Positions 52,471 through 59,483 of a stretch of DNA of 64,000 nt are shown here, in pieces. The stretch spans positions 1 to 64,000 of the forward strand of contig CAZMSJ010000002.1 of NCBI GenBank assembly GCA_964568925.1, in the 5' to 3' direction. The stretch's first letter is position 1; every line of letters begins with the position of its first letter. The notes beneath the pieces were generated by a model, which worked only from the letters and a program-made list of their open reading frames with translations, searched no databases and was not told the origin of the DNA. A program made the position numbers and the translations under genes. The stretch comes from CAYQUL01 sp964568925 (GTDB lineage: Bacteria > Patescibacteriota > Microgenomatia > UBA8517).

Positions 52471-53580
52471 ATGAATATATTAGTACTTAGTTGGCGAGAC
52501 CCAAAGCATCCGATGTCTGGTGGTGCTGAACAGGTAATGCATGAGCACATGAAAGGCTGGATTTCTGCTGGTCACAAGGTAACTCTTTTTGCATCTGCAT
52601 TTGGTGGAAAGGAAACGGAAGTACTTGATGGCGTAACAATTGTTCGTCAAGGAAGACAAATTCTTGGTGTTCATATAAAAGCTTGTATTTGGTATATCAC
52701 TGGTAATCATGAGAAGTTTGATCTAGTCGTTGATCAATTCCATGGTATTCCATTTTTTACTCCTCTCTATGTTCGTGCTAAAAAACTTGCAGTTGTTCAA
52801 GAAGTCGCAAGAAATGTCTGGCTCAAGAATCATCTACCATCACCGTTTAACTGGATTTTTGGGATTATTGGATATGTTACTGAACCAATCTATTACTTGT
52901 TTTACAAAAACGTGCCTTTTATGACTGGGTCGGCCTCAGCTTTGAAAGATCTTGAAACGATAGGTATATCTGCCAGACAAATTACAATTGTTCCTCATGG
53001 AGTGAAACTATCTCTTCCGAAGCATATACCACAAAAGGAGAAAATTCAGACAATTATATTTTTAGGAGCGATCGCAAAGGATAAAGGTATTGAAGATGCT
53101 CTGAAAGCATTTGCGTTATTAACACAAAATGGAACGTATCAATTTTGGGTTGTCGGTAAAGCTGGCGAAGTATATTTATCTGAGGTTAAGCGCATGACAG
53201 AGCAGCTTGGTTTAACGAAAAACACTACCTTTTGGGGATTTGTTTCAGAACAGAAAAAATTTGAGCTACTTTCAAAAGCACACCTCATGATAAACCCGTC
53301 TGCACATGAAGGATGGGGGTTAGTAAATATTGAAGCAAATAGTGTTGAGACTCCTGTTATTGCTTATCCTTCTGCCGGTCTGGTTGATTCAGTGAAGAAT
53401 AACGAGAGTGGAATTATAACAAAAGACTCAACACCTGAAAGTATTGCGTCTAATGTTTCTCGTGTATTGTCTGACCAAAAACTATATAAAAAACTGCAAA
53501 AAGGAGCACAAAAATGGTCACAACAATTCACCTGGCCGTCCTCACAAAAGAAAAGTCTGGACTTAATTGAATCTTTATAA
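52471..53580 (+). CDS. GT4 glycosyltransferase
   Basis: 369 aa, GT-B fold. SWRDPKHPMSGGAEQVMHEH (7-26) shows the SGGAE donor loop. The C-domain has FLGAIAKDKG near 193-202 and PSAHEGWGLVNIEAN (E-x7-E) near 271-285. It ends an overlapping run. The gene after it has its own promoter. Confidence 0.87.
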   Translation: MNILVLSWRDPKHPMSGGAEQVMHEHMKGWISAGHKVTLFASAFGGKETEVLDGVTIVRQGRQILGVHIKACIWYITGNHEKFDLVVDQFHGIPFFTPLYVRAKKLAVVQEVARNVWLKNHLPSPFNWIFGIIGYVTEPIYYLFYKNVPFMTGSASALKDLETIGISARQITIVPHGVKLSLPKHIPQKEKIQTIIFLGAIAKDKGIEDALKAFALLTQNGTYQFWVVGKAGEVYLSEVKRMTEQLGLTKNTTFWGFVSEQKKFELLSKAHLMINPSAHEGWGLVNIEANSVETPVIAYPSAGLVDSVKNNESGIITKDSTPESIASNVSRVLSDQKLYKKLQKGAQKWSQQFTWPSSQKKSLDLIESL

Positions 53581-53588
53581 ATTTATCG

Positions 53589-53597
53589 TGTTACACT
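53589..53597 (+). promoter_or_regulatory. Extended -10 of the 67-aa gene
   Basis: TGT-TACACT with the -10 box at 53592-53597, 10 nt before the ATG. No Shine-Dalgarno site. Moderate match. Confidence 0.45.
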
Positions 53598-53607
53598 TAA
53601 TTTACCT

Positions 53608-53811
53608 ATGAGTGATGGTGTAACTTTCCAACCTTTGATATCAATTGTTCCTCAAGAATCAAAGCCACACAGATCTTTTATTGCTTTAGTTGTTATTGGA
53701 GTCTCTATTGTGTTTCTTCTATTAACCATTGCGTTTGTATATGTTTTGACAACAAACATACAGTTGAAATATAAGCTTGAAAGCTGCCAGAAAACAACAC
53801 AATCGTCGTAA
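53608..53811 (+). CDS. 67-aa single-helix membrane protein
   Basis: Not recognised. A polar N-terminus (1-22) precedes one strong membrane helix (about 23-48) and a short tail with one Cys. It lies between a GT4 gene and a secreted protein gene, with a possible promoter of its own. It could be a small accessory anchor. Coding status is supported by the clean helix and the spacing, but not by a Shine-Dalgarno site. Confidence 0.5.
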   Translation: MSDGVTFQPLISIVPQESKPHRSFIALVVIGVSIVFLLLTIAFVYVLTTNIQLKYKLESCQKTTQSS

Positions 53812-53824
53812 CAATCTTTCATAC

Positions 53825-53853
53825 TTGTTGTTTTATATTTTGGGTTATATAGT
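53825..53853 (+). promoter_or_regulatory. Promoter of the DUF5667-like gene, leaderless
   Basis: TTGTTG (53825-53830) and TATAGT (53848-53853) are 17 bp apart. The ATG at 53861 is 7 nt after the -10 box. Confidence 0.7.
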
Positions 53854-53860
53854 AGCGAAT

Positions 53861-54400
53861 ATGAAGTATATATTTCTTCTTCTTCTTACAATCTGTCTTT
53901 TGGTCCCAAAGTCAGTTTATGCACATAAAGATGGAGAGCCGCTTGTTACTGCCTCTGCTTCTGCGAAACCAACTCTCAACACCTTTGAAACTTTCTGGCC
54001 ACTTACAGCGGGGAAGACAATGGGGGACAGTATGTATTTTCTTAAAACATTGAAAGAAAACCTTCGAGGGCTACTAATTTTTGGTGCACCTGAAAAGGGT
54101 GAATATCATGTGTTTCGTGCAACTAAAAGACTATTGGAGGCAGAATCCTTGATGAAGGCTGAAAAGAAAGATTTAGCACTACAGACAGTAATCGTTGCGA
54201 ACGATTTCCTTACACAAACTAAGTCTGATTTTAAAGATGTCTCCGGAAGAGATGAGCTAAAGGCGGGGGTTAAAAACAAACTTGATAAGCTTATTGTTTT
54301 GGTAGATGAGATGGTTGATAACTCAGATGGTGATCTACACAAAAAACTTCATCTAACACATTCTTTAATTGAAGAAAATTTAGTTTTTGTAAGAAAGTGA
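53861..54400 (+). CDS. Secreted DUF5667-like protein
   Basis: 179 aa. The ATG at 53861 is chosen because it gives a clean signal peptide (1-21, cleavage after VYA); the in-frame ATG at 53777 would add residues across the promoter. A Ser/Ala/Thr linker (28-42) is followed by a helical domain with DSMYFLKTLKENLRGLL (56-72), an EKGEYHVFRATKRLLEAE block (78-95) and more helices to the end. Short chain, a YFLK helix and charged helical repeats match DUF5667 proteins, common in CPR bacteria and of unknown function. The last 21 nt overlap the convergent deacetylase gene. Confidence 0.65.
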   Translation: MKYIFLLLLTICLLVPKSVYAHKDGEPLVTASASAKPTLNTFETFWPLTAGKTMGDSMYFLKTLKENLRGLLIFGAPEKGEYHVFRATKRLLEAESLMKAEKKDLALQTVIVANDFLTQTKSDFKDVSGRDELKAGVKNKLDKLIVLVDEMVDNSDGDLHKKLHLTHSLIEENLVFVRK

Positions 54401-55315
54401 TATTTCTTTCATTGATTTGATCTCAAGTTTACCTTCTTCTACCTTTTTATTTGCATAAGCAAGAATTTCTTCAAAGTCGTACATGAGTTTATTTGTTTGA
54501 TCAGCGAAATCGATCGGATGAGACCATAAATGAAATATCTCACCTTTTTTAATTGCATTGTCTATTCCTCTTTTTGCTTTATATGCACGAAACCCTTTAG
54601 GAATGTATTTTCTTATACCTCTTGCTGATGGGAAATAATACGAACCTGGAATATTTATAAGTCCAGCATTTTTGCTAACTTTTACTGAAGAAGGCGAAAT
54701 AGGCAATACGAAATCAAGTATTTGAAGAATGTGCTTAAAGATATTTGGAGCGGCTGAAAACCAGTTAACATCAGGACCTCTATACGTTGTAAATCCATTC
54801 TTTTTCAGAAGACTTAAGTGTCCTACTGAATTTTTAGGAAACACAAATGAAGTAGCTTTGATGCCGTAGGATTTTGCTACTTTAATCCATGCACTTAAAT
54901 CACTTTCAGCACTTTCATGTGTACAACCCTCCTGACCCCAAAAAAAATGTGAATATGTATGAGAAGCAATTTCTTGTTTTGGAGTAGATTTGATTTTTAA
55001 AAAGAGTGATTTTCCATACCAGTCAGGATTTTGTTTTTCATCAGTACCAGGGTCGTATTTAAACCAGTCAAACTCTTGGTTTTTATATCTTGGTCGGACA
55101 ACATCAAGATGATTTCCATCACAACTACTAAGCATCATGTGACCAGTAACTGCCCATGTTGTTGCAACATCGTACTTTTCAAAAAGTGTAAGTAATTGAG
55201 GTATTGTTTTCCAATCTTTCCGTGCTCTGAGTTTAAAACTATCAATCTCCTGAAGATGTACTCTGCCCCAAATCAATTCAGTATCAAGTGATATGCAAAG
55301 TATTCCTTTTTTCAT
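54380..55315 (-). CDS. Polysaccharide deacetylase (NodB-like)
   Basis: 311 aa. The ATG at 55315-55313 overlaps the upstream stop (ATGA); a longer in-frame start at 55330 is rejected. Motif 1 reads SLDTE (9-13) with Asp11, motif 2 is HTYSH (119-123), the metal-binding H-x3-H form, and a late LWSHPIDF holds the His of the C-terminal motif. It would remove N- or O-acetyl groups from a glycan. No signal peptide is visible, so it probably acts in the cytosol on lipid-linked or precursor sugars. Co-transcribed with the methyltransferase. Confidence 0.85.
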   Translation of the reverse strand: MKKGILCISLDTELIWGRVHLQEIDSFKLRARKDWKTIPQLLTLFEKYDVATTWAVTGHMMLSSCDGNHLDVVRPRYKNQEFDWFKYDPGTDEKQNPDWYGKSLFLKIKSTPKQEIASHTYSHFFWGQEGCTHESAESDLSAWIKVAKSYGIKATSFVFPKNSVGHLSLLKKNGFTTYRGPDVNWFSAAPNIFKHILQILDFVLPISPSSVKVSKNAGLINIPGSYYFPSARGIRKYIPKGFRAYKAKRGIDNAIKKGEIFHLWSHPIDFADQTNKLMYDFEEILAYANKKVEEGKLEIKSMKEISLSYKN

Positions 55316-56052
55316 TTTACGAGTATCCAAAATGTAGTTGGAGCGATATATTTTGCGATTGAAGAGAACATATTAAAAAATACTTTTGGTACAAAATCAA
55401 AAACAGAATTGTTGTATCCAAATGTCTTTGGCCTTTGTAAAATCTTTGCAGTATAGTCGATTTGAACAAAACTCTTTGTTAATTTCATCAGCCCCCAATA
55501 GGTCACCGGAGTCTCGTAATATTCGTTTTTTCCTTTCACTTTGATATATATGTTTGCAATAGATTTTGGCAAATAGGAGAGAAACGGTAAGTCGTAATGA
55601 GGCTCTATTGGCCAAAGAGCATTTATCGCTGCAAGGTAACAAACGCCACCGGGTCGCAAAACTCTGTGCATTTCATCAAACAGTTTTTGTGCATTCGGTA
55701 CATGCTCGTAGACATGAGTACACACAACGACGTCGAACTGATTGTCTTTGAATGAGAGAGCCATTGCGTCCTCCTTTTTGAATACCAGGTTCTTTTGCTT
55801 AAACTTCTTTTTTGCAAAGGATATTCCTCCCTGATCAATATCAGTTCCTATGACTTTTTTGAAGTGTTTTGCTAATACGCTATCAATAATTCCAGTGGAT
55901 GCACCGACATCAAGAAGTGTAAGGTTTTTTAGCTTACTTTTTCCAAAGTAATCTTCAAGCGTTTTTACAATTCTAACGCCTTTTAGCTCTCTAGACTTCT
56001 TGTCATACATCTGTGGTCTGATTGATGCATACTCGTTTTGGTATTTTTTCAT
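55312..56052 (-). CDS. Class I SAM-dependent methyltransferase
   Basis: 246 aa. Motif I LLDVGASTG (about 40-48), the acidic residue in GTDID (about 69-73), and motif post-II VCTHVYEHV near 108-116, then PGGVCYLAA. Methyltransf_11 type. The C-terminal ~90 residues are hydrophobic in patches and may touch the membrane. Divergent from the epimerase gene. Probably methylates a sugar of the same glycan as the deacetylase. Confidence 0.86.
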   Translation of the reverse strand: MKKYQNEYASIRPQMYDKKSRELKGVRIVKTLEDYFGKSKLKNLTLLDVGASTGIIDSVLAKHFKKVIGTDIDQGGISFAKKKFKQKNLVFKKEDAMALSFKDNQFDVVVCTHVYEHVPNAQKLFDEMHRVLRPGGVCYLAAINALWPIEPHYDLPFLSYLPKSIANIYIKVKGKNEYYETPVTYWGLMKLTKSFVQIDYTAKILQRPKTFGYNNSVFDFVPKVFFNMFSSIAKYIAPTTFWILVK

Positions 56053-56061
56053 GCCAATAGT

Positions 56062-56067
56062 ATTGTA
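56062..56067 (-). promoter_or_regulatory. -10 element of the methyltransferase/deacetylase pair
   Basis: TACAAT on the minus strand, 9 nt before the ATG at 56052. It is divergent from the TATAAT at 56080-56085, 12 bp away, so the two promoters overlap. Confidence 0.55.
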
Positions 56068-56079
56068 CTAAATTTGCAG

Positions 56080-56085
56080 TATAAT
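56080..56085 (+). promoter_or_regulatory. -10 element of the epimerase unit
   Basis: Consensus TATAAT, 14 nt before the ATG at 56100. The leader would be about 7-8 nt. No Shine-Dalgarno site. Confidence 0.6.
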
Positions 56086-56099
56086 TGGTGAGCATTTCT

Positions 56100-56942
56100 A
56101 TGAAAAAGATACTTTTAACTGGTTCCAGTGGTTTTATTGGATCTGCTCTTCATGAAGCTCTAAAAAAAGACTACGAGGTTCTTGTTTTGGATCGAAAAGA
56201 AGTTTCGTTTGATAATACTGAAAAACTTATTTCCCTTTGTAAAAGAATAGATGTAATAGTCCATTTCGGAGGTCTAACAAGAGGTACCGTTCCAGAGCTT
56301 GTTGAAGCAAATGTTTTAAATACAACGCGTTTGGCCCAGGCTGCTATACAAAGTGGTCGAGATATCCACTTCATATTTGCATCATCTTTCGCAATCTATG
56401 CTCCATCTAATGAGTTATTGACTGAAGACTCCGCAACACAACCTAAAAGTCCATATGGAAAAACAAAAAAATGGGCAGAAGAAATGCTCCAAACCATGTC
56501 AAAAAATACAAATCTTTCAGTTACTTCTTTGAGAATCGCAAACGCTTATGGACCTAACGTTCCTCCGTATGCACAATCTGTGATTGCAACATTTATTGAT
56601 CAAATAAAAAACAGTAAACCAGTAACCATTAGTGGGGACGGACATCAGAGAAGAGATTTTGTATTCGTAAACGATATCGTACGTGCTGTTAAGAAGTCTC
56701 TTCTTCATACACCAAAGTCAGAGTTTGAAACTTTCAATATCTGTTCTTCTACTGAAGTATCTTTAAACCAGCTTGTTGAAAAAATTAGCGCTCTATTGGG
56801 TATCCCTGCTTCAATTGATCGAAAAGCGGGTGAGGTTGAGACTGCCACATATATAGGAGATTATCACAAGGCAAAATCGGTATTAGGATGGAGTCCACGA
56901 ACTTCATTTGAGGAAGGTCTACAAAAATGCGTATTGGAATAA
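56100..56942 (+). CDS. NAD-dependent epimerase/dehydratase
   Basis: 280 aa extended short-chain dehydrogenase. GSSGFIG (8-14) is the nucleotide-binding loop, SSFAIY (about 96-101) holds the catalytic Ser, and SPYGKTK (about 116-122) the Tyr-x3-Lys pair. DGHQRRDFVFVND near 178-190 is typical of NDP-sugar epimerases. The start is ATG at 56100, not the TTG/GTG codons at 56085-56090, which lie in the promoter. It makes an NDP-sugar for the locus; the substrate cannot be named. Confidence 0.86.
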   Translation: MKKILLTGSSGFIGSALHEALKKDYEVLVLDRKEVSFDNTEKLISLCKRIDVIVHFGGLTRGTVPELVEANVLNTTRLAQAAIQSGRDIHFIFASSFAIYAPSNELLTEDSATQPKSPYGKTKKWAEEMLQTMSKNTNLSVTSLRIANAYGPNVPPYAQSVIATFIDQIKNSKPVTISGDGHQRRDFVFVNDIVRAVKKSLLHTPKSEFETFNICSSTEVSLNQLVEKISALLGIPASIDRKAGEVETATYIGDYHKAKSVLGWSPRTSFEEGLQKCVLE

Positions 56943-58057
56943 TTACACACAATTTTCCGGCAACTTCTAAAGAAAGAAAAGATGCTGGTGTTTTTTTGCA
57001 AGATTTTGCTGTTGCACTTTCAAAAGAACACAAAGTATTTATTTTATCTCCACATTTTACTGGTGATAAAGAGGTCTATAAAAATACTCCAGTAACATAT
57101 TTTTCTTGGCGTGGAGGAAAAAACAAACTTGGAGATTTTAAGATCACGAGTCCTCAATCTTTTATTCATTTTTTAAGTTTAATCAGAAATGGTAGAAAGG
57201 CCGCTGTTTCCTTTGCACAAGAGAATAAACTAGATTTTATTCTTGCTGCATGGGCACTCCCCTCGGGCGACTTTGCATATGTTGCCAGTAAAAAGACCAA
57301 GATTCCCTATGCTGTTTGGACATTGGGTTCAGACATGAATAAGTTTATAAAATACCCAATCCTCAAAGGTATGATTGTTCGATCTTTGCGTTCTGCTACC
57401 TTGTGTTTTGCAAATAGCTATTCCTTGATCAAAAAGGTGGAGAAAATTACAAATAAATCATGTGAGTTTCTTCCAGCTGTAACTGATTTGCAAATGCCTA
57501 CTGGAACAAGACGAAAACAAAAACATTTTAGTTTTCTCTTTGTAGGTAGACTTGAAAAAGTTAAAGGACCAGATGTTTTGCTTGAAGCGGCTACTAAACT
57601 CCCAAAGAACGTAAACTGGAAAATAAAGATTGGTGGGGATGGTACCTTACAAAAGGAGCTTGAGTCATATATTACAAATAATAACCTGAGTGATCACGTT
57701 GAATTACTTGGGAGGCTTGATGCACATGGTGTTTCTGAACAAATGATGCAAGCTGACTGCCTTGTTGTACCATCGCGAAACGAAAGCTTACCTTTGGTTG
57801 TTATTGAATCATCCCGTGCTAATTTACCTGTTATCGTGACAGATGTCGGGGACTGTAGATACATCGTAAATAAGTATGATGTTGGTCTTGTTACAAAATC
57901 AGAAGATCCAAGCCTGTTAGCAAAATCGATGATTAAAGCGATGAAAACTAAGAACTTTAGAGGCAAGTATCGCAAAGGATTACATAATTTATCAATTGAT
58001 TTTACACAGGATAAAGTAGTTTCTCTTTTTAATTCTTATGTCAAAAACAAAATTTAA
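56927..58057 (+). CDS. GT4 glycosyltransferase
   Basis: 376 aa. ITHNFPATSKERKDAGVFLQ (5-24) is the N-domain loop. FVGRLEKVKGPDVLLEA (about 205-221) is the donor-domain hinge and VPSRNESLPLVVIESS (about 281-296) the E-x7-E site. A retaining GT4. Coupled by 16-nt overlap to the epimerase and by 20-nt overlap to the dehydratase. Confidence 0.87.
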   Translation: MRIGIITHNFPATSKERKDAGVFLQDFAVALSKEHKVFILSPHFTGDKEVYKNTPVTYFSWRGGKNKLGDFKITSPQSFIHFLSLIRNGRKAAVSFAQENKLDFILAAWALPSGDFAYVASKKTKIPYAVWTLGSDMNKFIKYPILKGMIVRSLRSATLCFANSYSLIKKVEKITNKSCEFLPAVTDLQMPTGTRRKQKHFSFLFVGRLEKVKGPDVLLEAATKLPKNVNWKIKIGGDGTLQKELESYITNNNLSDHVELLGRLDAHGVSEQMMQADCLVVPSRNESLPLVVIESSRANLPVIVTDVGDCRYIVNKYDVGLVTKSEDPSLLAKSMIKAMKTKNFRGKYRKGLHNLSIDFTQDKVVSLFNSYVKNKI

Positions 58058-59453
58058 AAAAGTGCTTATTGTAGGGGCTGGTGTTGCCGGTCGCAATGTT
58101 GTGTCTCAAATCACAAAAAACAGTGATTTCGGGCTGAAAACGGTGGGTTTTATTGACGATAATATTGAGATCGGAGAAAAGATAAAAGGTTTTCCAATTC
58201 TAGGGAAGAGAAATGATTTACCGAAGATACTTAAAGAGAAAAAAATTGATCAAGTTATTATAGCTATCCCTTCGGCTGAAGGAAGTGCAATTGCTGAATA
58301 TGTAAAAATTTGTAGTAACGCGAGAGTTGCAGCAAGAATAGTACCAAGAGTAAAAGAAATTATTGAGGGCAAAGCACACGTTAAAACCCTCCGAGAAGTA
58401 CGAGTTGAAGATTTGCTCGGTAGACCAGTTGTTAAATCTGATGTAAATACATTGTTTGATTTTTTCTCAGATAAAGTTGTACTTATTACTGGTGCCGCAG
58501 GTTCAATTGGTTCTGAACTCTCAAGACAGGTCGCCGCATATAAACCAAAGCAGTTAATACTTCTTGATTGGTGGGAAAATGGTTTGTTCGATATACAACA
58601 AGAACTCTTACAAACGTTTCCTCGACTATCATTGGATTTCGTCATCGCAAATATTCAGGATGTTGAAAATCTGGATCATGTTTTCAAAAAATATAAGCCT
58701 CATTATGTTTTTCATGCTGCTGCATACAAGCATGTTCCTTTAATGGAAGACCATCCAGTTCAAGCTGTTAAAAATAATATATTTGGCACTCAGAATGTAG
58801 CTCAAACTGCCAAGAAGTATGCGGTCGAACGGTTTGTTCTTATTTCTACTGATAAGGCCGCAAGTCCAGTGAATGTCATGGGAGCAACAAAACTTGTTAC
58901 TGAAGGAATCGGGAAAAGTTTAAATGGAAAGACGAAATATATGGCAGTACGCTTTGGTAACGTTCTTGATAGTTTTGGTAGTGTTATTCCGACATTTAAG
59001 AAGCAAATTGCCAAAGGTGGACCACTCACCATTACTGACAAAAGAATGACACGATATTTTATGACCATACCTGAGGCCGCTCAACTTATTTTAAAGGCAG
59101 GCCAAATGGGAAATGGGGGAGAATTATATGTTTTGGATATGGGGGAACCTGTAAAAATTGTAGATTTGGCAGAAAATCTGATTCGTTTGTCAGGCTATAT
59201 TCCCGGAAAAGATATTGAAATAGCATCCACAGGAATTCGTCCTGGTGAGAAACTAAAAGAGAAGCTTTTAAACAAGAAAGAAACTCTTGTTTTAACCCAG
59301 GACCCTAAAATCTTTAGAACCGAAAGCTTGGGGTTTGATATTGAGAAATTGGAAGAATCGCTTACAAATTTAAAACGGTGCGTTGATGCTGGTGATGGTC
59401 AGTCTATTCGTAAAGTTCTTTCACGTCTCATTCCTACTCTAAAAGTTCGTTGA
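58038..59453 (+). CDS. WbpM/CapD-like NDP-sugar 4,6-dehydratase without membrane domain
   Basis: 471 aa. Residues 8-140 form a first nucleotide-binding domain (VLIVGAGVAG). The catalytic domain has GAAGSIG (152-158), STDKA (270-274) and NVMGATK (279-285). Met replaces the usual catalytic Tyr in the Tyr-x3-Lys pair, as in membrane-bound WbpM/CapD dehydratases. Those normally begin with about four membrane helices and are near 600 aa; here the helices are missing, although the first domain is kept. It probably converts UDP-GlcNAc-type sugars to a 4-keto-6-deoxy form. Confidence 0.88.
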   Translation: MSKTKFKKVLIVGAGVAGRNVVSQITKNSDFGLKTVGFIDDNIEIGEKIKGFPILGKRNDLPKILKEKKIDQVIIAIPSAEGSAIAEYVKICSNARVAARIVPRVKEIIEGKAHVKTLREVRVEDLLGRPVVKSDVNTLFDFFSDKVVLITGAAGSIGSELSRQVAAYKPKQLILLDWWENGLFDIQQELLQTFPRLSLDFVIANIQDVENLDHVFKKYKPHYVFHAAAYKHVPLMEDHPVQAVKNNIFGTQNVAQTAKKYAVERFVLISTDKAASPVNVMGATKLVTEGIGKSLNGKTKYMAVRFGNVLDSFGSVIPTFKKQIAKGGPLTITDKRMTRYFMTIPEAAQLILKAGQMGNGGELYVLDMGEPVKIVDLAENLIRLSGYIPGKDIEIASTGIRPGEKLKEKLLNKKETLVLTQDPKIFRTESLGFDIEKLEESLTNLKRCVDAGDGQSIRKVLSRLIPTLKVR

Positions 59454-59478
59454 TTGTCGCCTCGTGAGGTGAGACAAT
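59450..59478 (+). promoter_or_regulatory. Promoter with internal dyad for the 692-aa GT-C, leaderless
   Basis: TTGATT (59450-59455) and GACAAT (59473-59478) are 17 bp apart. The ATG at 59484 is 5 nt after the -10 box. The spacer contains the dyad CCTC-GT-GAGG (59460-59469), flanked by TTGTC (59454-59458) and GACAA (59473-59477), so both boxes can pair. It could be an operator. The -35 overlaps the stop of the dehydratase gene. Confidence 0.7.
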
Positions 59479-59483
59479 AGCGC

